NCBI GenBank assembly: GCA_019747615.1
Contig: JAIEQQ010000254.1
Location: forward strand, 1 to 5,259
Source of the DNA: Phycisphaerales bacterium
Lineage (GTDB): Bacteria > Planctomycetota > Phycisphaerae > Phycisphaerales > UBA1924
Reading direction: 5' to 3'
Length of the DNA: 5,259 nt
The first letter of the stretch is position 1, and the number at the start of each line of letters is the position of its first letter. The notes beneath the pieces are model-generated. The model ran no database searches, was not told where the DNA came from, and worked only from the letters and a program-made list of their open reading frames with translations. This document shows positions 1-4,795 of the stretch, in pieces. A program made the position numbers and the translations under genes.

Positions 1-1
1 C

Positions 2-40
2 GGCCCGATCAAGATCCCGACCTCGCCGCAACCGACGTGA
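2..40 (+). CDS. 3' end of an upstream gene (partial, unidentified)
   Basis: Reading from base 2 gives GPIKIPTSPQPT followed by a TGA stop at 38-40. Eleven of the twelve codons end in G or C, more than in either other forward frame, which fits coding sequence in a GC-rich genome. The stop lies 3 bp before a heptamer repeat block, the same arrangement seen after fabG. Twelve residues are too few to name a protein. In many bacteria fabD or another fatty-acid synthesis gene precedes fabG, but nothing visible here shows that. Confidence 0.4.
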   Translation, partial: GPIKIPTSPQPT

Positions 41-43
41 GAA

Positions 44-98
44 TTGGGCACTGGGCATCAGGCACTGGGCACTGGGCACTGGGCATTCGACCTGGGCA
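44..98. repeat. Tandem heptamer repeat, CTGGGCA family, copy 1
   Basis: Units read TTGGGCA (44-50), CTGGGCA (51-57), TCAGGCA (58-64), three perfect CTGGGCA units (65-85), a 6-bp interruption, then one more CTGGGCA (92-98). The block begins 3 bp after the stop of the upstream partial gene. The same family recurs in the same orientation at 943-974, so the two blocks bracket fabG. The 7-bp period is not a multiple of three, so the block reads as different short peptides in each frame and is probably non-coding. Confidence 0.9.
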
Positions 99-110
99 AT
101 GGCTCCGCTG

Positions 111-124
111 CTCAGCACTCAGCA
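111..124. repeat. Short heptamer duplication CTCAGCA x2
   Basis: Two perfect adjacent CTCAGCA units sit between the CTGGGCA block and the CTCGGCC block. This is a third heptamer variant within the same 5' region. Two copies alone would be unremarkable; the shared 7-bp period with its neighbours is what supports the call. Confidence 0.55.
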
Positions 125-127
125 GCA

Positions 128-155
128 CTCGGCCTTCGGCTCTGATCCCTCGGCC
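128..155. repeat. Tandem heptamer repeat, CTCGGCC family, reverse orientation
   Basis: Four consecutive 7-bp units: CTCGGCC (128-134), TTCGGCT (135-141), CTGATCC (142-148) and CTCGGCC (149-155). CTCGGCC is the reverse complement of GGCCGAG, which is a rotation of the AGGGCCG unit found at the end of the fur-like gene. It is therefore the same family in opposite orientation. It lies in the fabG 5' region, 16 bp before the fabG Shine-Dalgarno sequence. Confidence 0.7.
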
Positions 156-171
156 CACACATGAAACGTTG

Positions 172-177
172 AAGGAG
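172..177 (+). promoter_or_regulatory. Shine-Dalgarno of fabG, supports a TTG start
   Basis: AAGGAG lies 5 bp before the TTG at 183-185. This spacing fixes the rare TTG start, because the FabG reading frame has no closer ATG or GTG before the Rossmann motif. The ATG at 161 is in another frame and meets a stop after three codons. Confidence 0.75.
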
Positions 178-182
178 TTCCG

Positions 183-935
183 TTGACTGAAGTTGTAAAC
201 ACCAAACGCGTCGCGGTTGTCACTGGGGCGTCGCGCGGCATCGGGCGAGCGATCGCGACGCGGCTGGCGCGCGACGGTCGCCATGTCGTGCTCATCGCCC
301 GCAGCGAGGGGCCGCTGAACGACGTCAAGGCTCAGATCGAGATCAACGGCGGCAGCGCCAGCGTGCACGCGACGGACATCGCCGACAGCGCGGCGTTCGC
401 GAAGGTCATCGACGACATCGCCACGGCTCACGGGCGGCTGGACATCCTGGTGAACAACGCCGGGATCACGCGCGATGGGCTGGCCCTGCGCATGAGCGAC
501 GATGATTGGAACACGGTCATCCAGACCAACCTGACCAGCGCGTTTGTGGCGATCCGGGCGGCGGCGCGCAGCATGATGCGGGGCAAGTTCGGGCGCATCG
601 TCAACATCGCCAGCACCAGCGGCGTCGTGGGGAATGCGGGACAGGCGAACTACGCTGCGGCCAAGGCCGGGCTGATCGGGCTGAGCAAGTCGATCGCCAA
701 GGAACTGGGCGGCAAGAACATCACCTGCAACGTCGTCGCGCCCGGGTTCATCGAGACCGACATGACCGCGAACCTGCCGGCGGAGATCAAAGAGGGCATC
801 ACCAAGCTCATGGCGATCAAACGCCTGGGCAACGTGGACGACATCGCGGCGACCGTCGCGTACGTCAGCAGCGACGAGGCGGGCTTCCTCACCGGCCAGA
901 CGATCTGCGTCGATGGCGGCTTGACGATGTGTTGA
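183..935 (+). CDS. fabG: 3-oxoacyl-[acyl-carrier-protein] reductase FabG
   Basis: A 250-residue short-chain dehydrogenase, the usual FabG length. FabG uses NADPH to reduce 3-oxoacyl-ACP to 3-hydroxyacyl-ACP in the cytosolic type II fatty-acid elongation cycle. Visible motifs are the nucleotide-binding TGASRGIG (14-21), NNAG (91-94), the active-site Asn116, Ser144, Tyr157 and Lys161 in the YxxxK motif, and PGFIETDMT (187-195), which matches the FabG signature closely. The C-terminal GFLTGQTICVDGG is also typical. The start is TTG with AAGGAG 5 bp upstream. Heptamer repeats lie on both sides, and acpP, which commonly follows fabG, is not next; a Fur-family gene is. A reductase for another 3-oxoacyl thioester is the main alternative, because the SDR family is broad, but similarity to classical FabG around the catalytic Tyr is strong. 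Confidence 0.95.
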   Translation: MTEVVNTKRVAVVTGASRGIGRAIATRLARDGRHVVLIARSEGPLNDVKAQIEINGGSASVHATDIADSAAFAKVIDDIATAHGRLDILVNNAGITRDGLALRMSDDDWNTVIQTNLTSAFVAIRAAARSMMRGKFGRIVNIASTSGVVGNAGQANYAAAKAGLIGLSKSIAKELGGKNITCNVVAPGFIETDMTANLPAEIKEGITKLMAIKRLGNVDDIAATVAYVSSDEAGFLTGQTICVDGGLTMC

Positions 936-942
936 GCGGGGA

Positions 943-974
943 GGCACTGGGCACTGGGCACTGGGCACTGGGGA
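943..974. repeat. Tandem heptamer repeat, CTGGGCA family, copy 2
   Basis: Three perfect CTGGGCA units (947-967) follow a truncated unit, and a variant CTGGGGA unit (968-974) ends the block. It begins 7 bp after the fabG stop, in the same orientation as the block at 44-98. It occupies the first part of the gap between fabG and the fur-like gene. Confidence 0.9.
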
Positions 975-1040
975 CCGGGGCGGGTGGGCGCTGGAATCAC
1001 CGATGGGCGATGCTCATGCGCATGGCGGGCCGGACGGTGC

Positions 1041-1045
1041 GGAGG
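1041..1045 (+). promoter_or_regulatory. Shine-Dalgarno deciding the fur-like start
   Basis: GGAGG lies 5 bp before the in-frame ATG at 1051-1053, an ideal spacing. The upstream in-frame ATG at 1003 has no comparable purine-rich motif before it, so 1051 is preferred. Confidence 0.7.
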
Positions 1046-1050
1046 AAGCG

Positions 1051-1569
1051 ATGCGTCGCGCGCTGCGAAACGCCGGACTGCGCATCACACCCACGCGGCT
1101 GTCAACGTTTCGCGTGATGAACGCCGCGAATGAAGCGTTGGATGCCTCGGAGATCCTCGGACGCGTGCTGGCGGCGGAGTCGATCGGCCGGCCGTCAAGT
1201 CGCGTCGGTGCCGAGCCGGTCATCGATCGAGTCACCGTCTATCGCACGCTCAACACCTTCGTCGAAAAGGGCCTTGCGCACAAGGTTGACCCCGGCGATC
1301 GCGTCTTTCGATTCTCGCTGACCGACCACGCGCGCTGCGCCGATCACAAACACGACCACGAGCACCCGCACCTGATCTGCGATTCCTGCGGCAGCGTCCG
1401 CTGCATGCCCGATGCGCAGGTGGTGATCCAATCGAAGCCGGGCACGCCGGGCCAGCGTGGGAGAGCCGCGCCCGCCCCGCGTGTCGTGCGCCAGCAAGAT
1501 GTGACGGTTCGCGGGACGTGTGAGGAGTGCGAAGGGGAAACGGGGAAAGGGCCAAGGGCCGAGGGCTGA
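1051..1569 (+). CDS. Fur-family metal-dependent transcriptional regulator
   Basis: A 172-residue Fur superfamily protein (Fur, Zur, PerR, Mur and relatives), a dimeric repressor that binds DNA when loaded with its metal. The N-terminal winged helix includes LRNAGLRITPTR (5-16) and the recognition region DRVTVYRTLNTFVEKGL (59-75). A His-rich stretch with His at 99, 101, 103, 105 and 107 leads into Cys110-x-x-Cys113. With Cys157-x-x-Cys160 this can form the Cys4 structural zinc site. About ten extra residues (44-56) sit between the second helix and the recognition helix compared with ordinary Fur. The last dozen residues after Cys160 are encoded by low-complexity, partly heptamer-repeat DNA and look like an accidental extension. 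An alternative start at 1003 would add 16 residues. The effector metal cannot be assigned, so no symbol is given. Confidence 0.9.
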   Translation: MRRALRNAGLRITPTRLSTFRVMNAANEALDASEILGRVLAAESIGRPSSRVGAEPVIDRVTVYRTLNTFVEKGLAHKVDPGDRVFRFSLTDHARCADHKHDHEHPHLICDSCGSVRCMPDAQVVIQSKPGTPGQRGRAAPAPRVVRQQDVTVRGTCEECEGETGKGPRAEG

Positions 1570-1577
1570 GGGCCGAG
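1541..1577. repeat. Tandem heptamer repeat, AGGGCCG family, overlapping the end of the fur-like gene
   Basis: Units read CGGGGAA (1541-1547), AGGGCCA (1548-1554), AGGGCCG (1555-1561), AGGGCTG (1562-1568) and AGGGCCG (1569-1575), then AG. The TGA stop of the fur-like gene (1567-1569) lies inside the array, so the repeat encodes that protein's C-terminal tail. It is the reverse complement of the family at 128-155. It sits in the 25-bp convergent gap to truB; no hairpin followed by a T-run is visible there. Confidence 0.8.
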
Positions 1578-1594
1578 TGCGCGGTCCGCCGTGC

Positions 1595-2338
1595 CTACTG
1601 CGACTTCTCGAGCCCCCCCACTTCAACCGGCGACAAATCAGCCTGCGTCATCACGTCGGGCAGACCTTGCAGCGTGCGGGCGTTTTCAATGCGGAACTCC
1701 GCGGTGCGTGTACGACGCAGAGCGGTGAGATATCCGCCGACGCCGAGGGCGGTGCCGATGTCTCGGGCGAGCGAGCGGATGTAGGTGCCCTTGCCGCAGA
1801 GCACGCGGATGCTCAGCAGAGGCCAGGCGTAGCTCTCGAGCGCGATGGCGTGGATCGTCACGGGGCGCGCTGGCAGTTCAACGAGGTTGCCCGCCCGCGC
1901 CAGGTCGTATGCGCGCTGGCCGTCGACTTTCATCGCGCTGAATGCGGGCGGGCGCTGCTGGATTACGCCCACGAACTTCTCCAGCGTGCTCCGCACGTCG
2001 TTCTCGCAGGGCGGCGAGGTGACGCTCACCGGCGTGCGCTCGCCCTCGGCGTCGTCGGTGGTGGAAAACGCGCTGAGATCGATCGTCGTGAGATACTCCT
2101 TCTCGCCGCGCATCACCTGATCACAGAGCGGCGTGGCCTTGCCGACGAGGACGACGAGCAGGCCGGTGGCCAGCGGGTCCAGCGTGCCGCCGTGGCCGAC
2201 TTTGACGCGCTTGGGCGCGCCGCCCTGCACGAGTCTCCATCGCACGCGACGGCAGACATCCATCGAAGTCGGCCCCAGTGGCTTGTCGATGAGCAGGATG
2301 CCTGTGGGCGTTGGTGTTGGTGGTGTTGCGTCGGGCAT
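1595..2338 (-). CDS. truB: tRNA pseudouridine(55) synthase TruB
   Basis: TruB isomerises uridine 55 in the T-loop of tRNAs to pseudouridine. With the start at 2338 the protein has 247 residues. Motifs in order: GILLIDKPLGPTS (13-25), GHGGTLDPLATGLL (48-61) with the catalytic Asp54, KEY with Tyr82, QRPPAFSAMKVDGQRAY (128-144), and GKGTYIRSLARDIG (182-195) with the conserved Arg188. The protein ends about 30 residues after the last catalytic-domain strand, so the C-terminal PUA-type RNA-binding domain of E. coli TruB (314 residues) is absent. Neither start candidate has a clear Shine-Dalgarno. The alternative GTG at 2401, or the adjacent ATG at 2398, adds about 20 residues and would place the start 3-6 bp from the stop of the upstream membrane-protein gene, a spacing typical of translational coupling. 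Residues added upstream are not conserved TruB sequence. Confidence 0.94.
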   Translation of the reverse strand: MPDATPPTPTPTGILLIDKPLGPTSMDVCRRVRWRLVQGGAPKRVKVGHGGTLDPLATGLLVVLVGKATPLCDQVMRGEKEYLTTIDLSAFSTTDDAEGERTPVSVTSPPCENDVRSTLEKFVGVIQQRPPAFSAMKVDGQRAYDLARAGNLVELPARPVTIHAIALESYAWPLLSIRVLCGKGTYIRSLARDIGTALGVGGYLTALRRTRTAEFRIENARTLQGLPDVMTQADLSPVEVGGLEKSQ

Positions 2339-2404
2339 GGTCAGGAGCAGACATCGAGAGCGACCACGGGCAAGCGTCGCGAAGCGCGGGGCGAACATCA
2401 CACG

Positions 2405-3475
2405 TTATGGCAGGTCGCCGCCGCGGGCTTCGCGGATCGCATCGGCCCGCTCCTGGCGCAGGCGTGCCCGCTCGATGAACCGCTGCTCCTTCTCGTTCTC
2501 AGCGTGCTGGTTTCTGGGTGCCCAGCGACAATCGGCGCTGATCGCATAAAGCCCCGAGACCCACGCGAAGGGCACGACACCCGCGAGGATGAAGATCAGC
2601 CCCGTCCACATCATCCCGATGAGGCCGAACCCGAAGGCCATCTGCTTGTTGAACGACGGGGTGATGCTGATCCAGATCGCTGTGAGCGCCAGGCCGAAGA
2701 TGCAGGTGCTGAACTTGTAATACGCGCTGTCATCGTTGACCCACTGGGCGATGTTGCGCAGGGCGATGAAGACCGGCATCGAGCCCACGGCGGCGAACAC
2801 GGCGCACGCGCCCGCCAGCGTGATGAAGACCTGTGCTTCAGGGCCGGCCGCGTCGCTGAAGCCACCGGCGAACGCGCTGGCCGAAGCGAAACCGATCGCC
2901 AGCGGCATGAGGATCTGCGAATAGGCGCTGAGCTTGTTGAGCGAGCCGTGGTCCTCGATGCCGAGTTCCTGCACGACATCACCGCCGCCGCCGGGGTGCG
3001 GGTATCGCACCGACGAGCGGGGCGTCATGAGCATCAGACACCCCACCCACCAGATAATCGCCCCCGGCAGAGCAACCGCCAGAAAGACCACGCCGAAGTA
3101 CGGCGCCTCGACTTGCAGCAGCCCCATCCGCGCGCCGAACAGTGACCACCATGCCGCCGCCATGCCGAGCATGAGTACCAGCGAGCCGATGAACATCGCG
3201 GTCGTCGCCAGCGCCAAGCGTTTGAGCTCCGGCAATGGCAATCGCGTGAACGGGACGAAGACAAAGCGGCTGACCCAGCGTTTGCCGGTCTTGGCCTGAT
3301 CGCTGACGCGATCGCTGGCGTGCAGGTTCTCATCAATCGGCGTGCCGCACTCGGGGCAGTTGCCCACTTCCTTCAGCCCACGCAGGTTGTACTCACAATG
3401 GCGGCACGGGCGATCCTCCTCGATCAGCACGTGCTGCGCCATCTTCGCCCGCAACCATTTGGGATCAACAGCCAC
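2405..3475 (-). CDS. Zinc-ribbon polytopic membrane protein, function unknown
   Basis: I do not recognise a named family. The 356-residue protein has an N-terminal zinc ribbon, Cys24-x-x-Cys27-x-YNLRGL, then Cys40-x-x-Cys43-G, of a kind I associate with planctomycete proteins. About six hydrophobic segments follow, at roughly 88-111, 126-150, 187-206, 214-239, 256-273 and 280-311. The last is long and could be one or two helices. A glycine cluster (162-165) lies in the loop after the second segment. The tail from about 325 is charged, Glu/Arg-rich and probably helical. Zinc ribbon and tail are both likely cytoplasmic if six helices are correct. The start is GTG (3475); GGAGG lies 11 bp upstream, a rather long spacing, and no other start lies between it and the upstream in-frame stop. 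It sits between purQ (56 bp) and truB in one direction, but nothing links it to either pathway. Confidence 0.85.
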   Translation of the reverse strand: MAVDPKWLRAKMAQHVLIEEDRPCRHCEYNLRGLKEVGNCPECGTPIDENLHASDRVSDQAKTGKRWVSRFVFVPFTRLPLPELKRLALATTAMFIGSLVLMLGMAAAWWSLFGARMGLLQVEAPYFGVVFLAVALPGAIIWWVGCLMLMTPRSSVRYPHPGGGGDVVQELGIEDHGSLNKLSAYSQILMPLAIGFASASAFAGGFSDAAGPEAQVFITLAGACAVFAAVGSMPVFIALRNIAQWVNDDSAYYKFSTCIFGLALTAIWISITPSFNKQMAFGFGLIGMMWTGLIFILAGVVPFAWVSGLYAISADCRWAPRNQHAENEKEQRFIERARLRQERADAIREARGGDLP

Positions 3476-3486
3476 GCGTGGGGTCG

Positions 3487-3491
3487 CCTCC
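3487..3491 (-). promoter_or_regulatory. Probable Shine-Dalgarno of the zinc-ribbon membrane protein
   Basis: The reverse strand reads GGAGG here, 11 bp before the GTG start at 3475. The spacing is longer than optimal, but this is the only purine-rich motif before the only available start upstream of the zinc ribbon. Confidence 0.45.
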
Positions 3492-3531
3492 GATCATGGC
3501 CGACACCGCCGGCACACGCCCCGACGAAGGC

Positions 3532-4386
3532 TCAGGACGTTTTCACTTCCATCGCCGCACGCACCGCGTTCTTGAACATCCGCAGGCCCGGGGTATCCAG
3601 CGACCGCACACTGGGCTCAAGGCTCGTCCAGAAGGGGTGGCGGTTCCAATCCAGGAATCGCTCCGGGTGCGGCATCAGACCGAAGACACGCCCTGACGGA
3701 TCGCAGACGCCGATGATGTCATCGACGCTGGCGTTGGGGTTATCGCCCTTGGTGTATCGCAGCGGGATTTGGCCGCAGGCGCGGAGGCGGTCGATGACAT
3801 CGGGCGTGCGTGCGACGACACGGCCCTCGCCGTGGGCGATTGGTAGGCGGAAGATGTCCTTCTGAACGGACGCCGGCAGGGAGCCGAACTCCTCATTGAG
3901 CCCGGCGGTCCAGAGGCAGCGAGAAGTGGAATCAACCTCAAAGCCGCACCAGCGATCGATGAATCGGCCGCCGGCGTTGTGCGCGAGCGCCAGTTCCTGC
4001 TCCGGCGGGTGCTCGGGCCATGCAAACGTGTCGGCTTCGGCAGGCGAAACAGCCGGGCCGGGCAGGAGACCGGATTGCACGAGGATCTGGAAGCCGTTGC
4101 AGGCACCGATCATGGGCACGCCGCGGGCGACGGCGGCGCGGAGCGCTGGCCAGAGCTTGGCCTTGAGCTTCGCGGCGAAGATCCGCCCGCTGGCGATGTC
4201 ATCGCCGTAGCTAAAGCCGCCGGGGAAACCAATGAGGTCGGCGTCTTCGAGCAGCTGCGGCGCATCGATGAGCGCATCGAGGTGAACGAGCTTGGCCCGA
4301 GCGCCGGCGAGCGTGAACGCTCGCAGAAGCTCGGCATCACAGTTGGTGCCGGCGGTACGGACCACAATTGCAAGCGGGGCGTGCAT
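3532..4386 (-). CDS. purQ: Phosphoribosylformylglycinamidine synthase, glutaminase subunit PurQ
   Basis: PurQ is the class I glutamine amidotransferase subunit of FGAM synthase. It releases ammonia from glutamine for PurL, with PurS as the bridging partner, in the fourth step of purine synthesis. With the ATG at 4386 the protein has 284 residues. Motifs: AIVVRTAGTNCD (6-17), the characteristic GFPGGFSYGDDIASGRIFA (53-71), the nucleophile Cys96 in GACNGFQIL, and His240 and Glu242 in MPHPER, which complete the Cys-His-Glu triad. Common PurQ proteins have about 225 residues. The extra length comes from an insert of about 25 residues after GLLPG (around 111-136) and a longer C-terminal part. The frame stays open upstream to 4515, but those 43 residues are low in conserved features and would overlap the SlyX-like gene, so MHAPLAIVV is the better start. 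purS and purL are not in the window. Confidence 0.93.
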   Translation of the reverse strand: MHAPLAIVVRTAGTNCDAELLRAFTLAGARAKLVHLDALIDAPQLLEDADLIGFPGGFSYGDDIASGRIFAAKLKAKLWPALRAAVARGVPMIGACNGFQILVQSGLLPGPAVSPAEADTFAWPEHPPEQELALAHNAGGRFIDRWCGFEVDSTSRCLWTAGLNEEFGSLPASVQKDIFRLPIAHGEGRVVARTPDVIDRLRACGQIPLRYTKGDNPNASVDDIIGVCDPSGRVFGLMPHPERFLDWNRHPFWTSLEPSVRSLDTPGLRMFKNAVRAAMEVKTS

Positions 4387-4483
4387 GGGCGAGGGTAGTC
4401 GGGCAGGCAAGCGGCAGGGCTGACCTGGGGCGGAGTGTTGCGAGCAGCGACCGGGCGGCGTTGGGCTCGTCGCTCGCCAAGCC

Positions 4484-4762
4484 TCATCGCTCGTCGAGGT
4501 CCGCCGCTGCGTCATCGGTACCTGGCTCGTCGGGGGTGTTCATGGTCATCTCAAGCTGCTCAAGACGGCGCGTGAGCGAGGCCAGTCGCGAGAGCACCTC
4601 GGCGATCTGTGTGCGCAGTTCCTCGTGCTCGCGATCGGTGAACATCGCCAACTCTTCCAGCCGCTCGACGCGAGATTCGACGGGGCCGAACGACGGCGCG
4701 ACGGCATCGTCAGCGGGGCGTGAATGCTGTTCACGGTCAGGACGTGACGAGTCGGTATTCAT
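4484..4762 (-). CDS. Small SlyX-like coiled-coil protein
   Basis: A 92-residue protein beginning MNTDSSRPDREQ. Residues 29-71 (ESRVERLEELAMFTDREHEELRTQI and onward to LEQLE) follow the SlyX pattern: RxExLE, then an aromatic, then a Glu-rich EEL, then a heptad helix ending in LExLE. SlyX proteins are about 70-residue coiled coils with no firmly established biochemical role. The N-terminal 25 residues and the acidic C-terminal tail (DEPGTDDAAADLDER) look disordered. The frame stays open far upstream to 5227, but that part is antisense to the beta-barrel gene, so the ATG at 4762 was chosen. No strong Shine-Dalgarno is visible. It is the first gene of the leftward group and lies 97 bp upstream of purQ. 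Confidence 0.72.
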   Translation of the reverse strand: MNTDSSRPDREQHSRPADDAVAPSFGPVESRVERLEELAMFTDREHEELRTQIAEVLSRLASLTRRLEQLEMTMNTPDEPGTDDAAADLDER

Positions 4763-4783
4763 GCCAAGCTCGCGGGGCGCGGG

Positions 4784-4789
4784 TATGCT
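4784..4789 (+). promoter_or_regulatory. Candidate -10 element for a leaderless beta-barrel mRNA
   Basis: TATGCT matches the sigma-70 -10 consensus TATAAT at four of six bases. It ends 6 bp before the ATG at 4796, so transcription would start at or next to that ATG. No Shine-Dalgarno precedes the ATG, which fits a leaderless message. A good -35 is missing: the best TTCATG-like match, at 4758, is spaced too far away at 20 bp. Only 33 bp separate this start from the divergent SlyX-like start, so any opposing promoter must overlap this gene's coding sequence. Confidence 0.3.
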
Positions 4790-4795
4790 GGCGAC

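Noticed and set aside
44..155. CRISPR array
   Set aside because: The units are 7 bp with no spacers; this is a tandem simple repeat.
161..172. Mini-ORF ATG-AAA-CGT-TGA in the fabG leader
   Set aside because: Three codons overlapping the start of the Shine-Dalgarno, with no attenuator-like structure or codon bias; most likely chance.
9..968. Long reverse-strand open frame over fabG
   Set aside because: It is antisense to an unambiguous FabG. Its ends read through the heptamer arrays as PSAQCPVP-type peptide, and its composition is Arg/Asp/Ala-rich as expected for a GC-rich shadow frame.
1570..1594. Terminator between the convergent fur-like and truB genes
   Set aside because: The gap is only 25 bp, and I could find no stable stem followed by a T-run on either strand.
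1613..1619. Run of seven C at the truB 3' end as a phase-variation tract
   Set aside because: A slip here would change only the last few residues of TruB, beyond the catalytic domain, so a switching role is unlikely.
1520..3145. 541-codon forward open frame across truB and the membrane protein
   Set aside because: It is antisense to TruB, whose catalytic motifs are complete, and to the zinc-ribbon protein. It has no recognisable motif and is His/Arg/Asp-rich, the usual signature of a shadow frame.
3476..3531. Terminator or hairpin between purQ and the zinc-ribbon gene
   Set aside because: Only a 4-bp GCCG/CGGC stem is visible with no T-run, which is expected by chance at this GC content.
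4387..4515. N-terminal extension of PurQ
   Set aside because: It precedes the conserved AIVVRTAGTNCD start region, lacks PurQ features and would overlap the SlyX-like gene.
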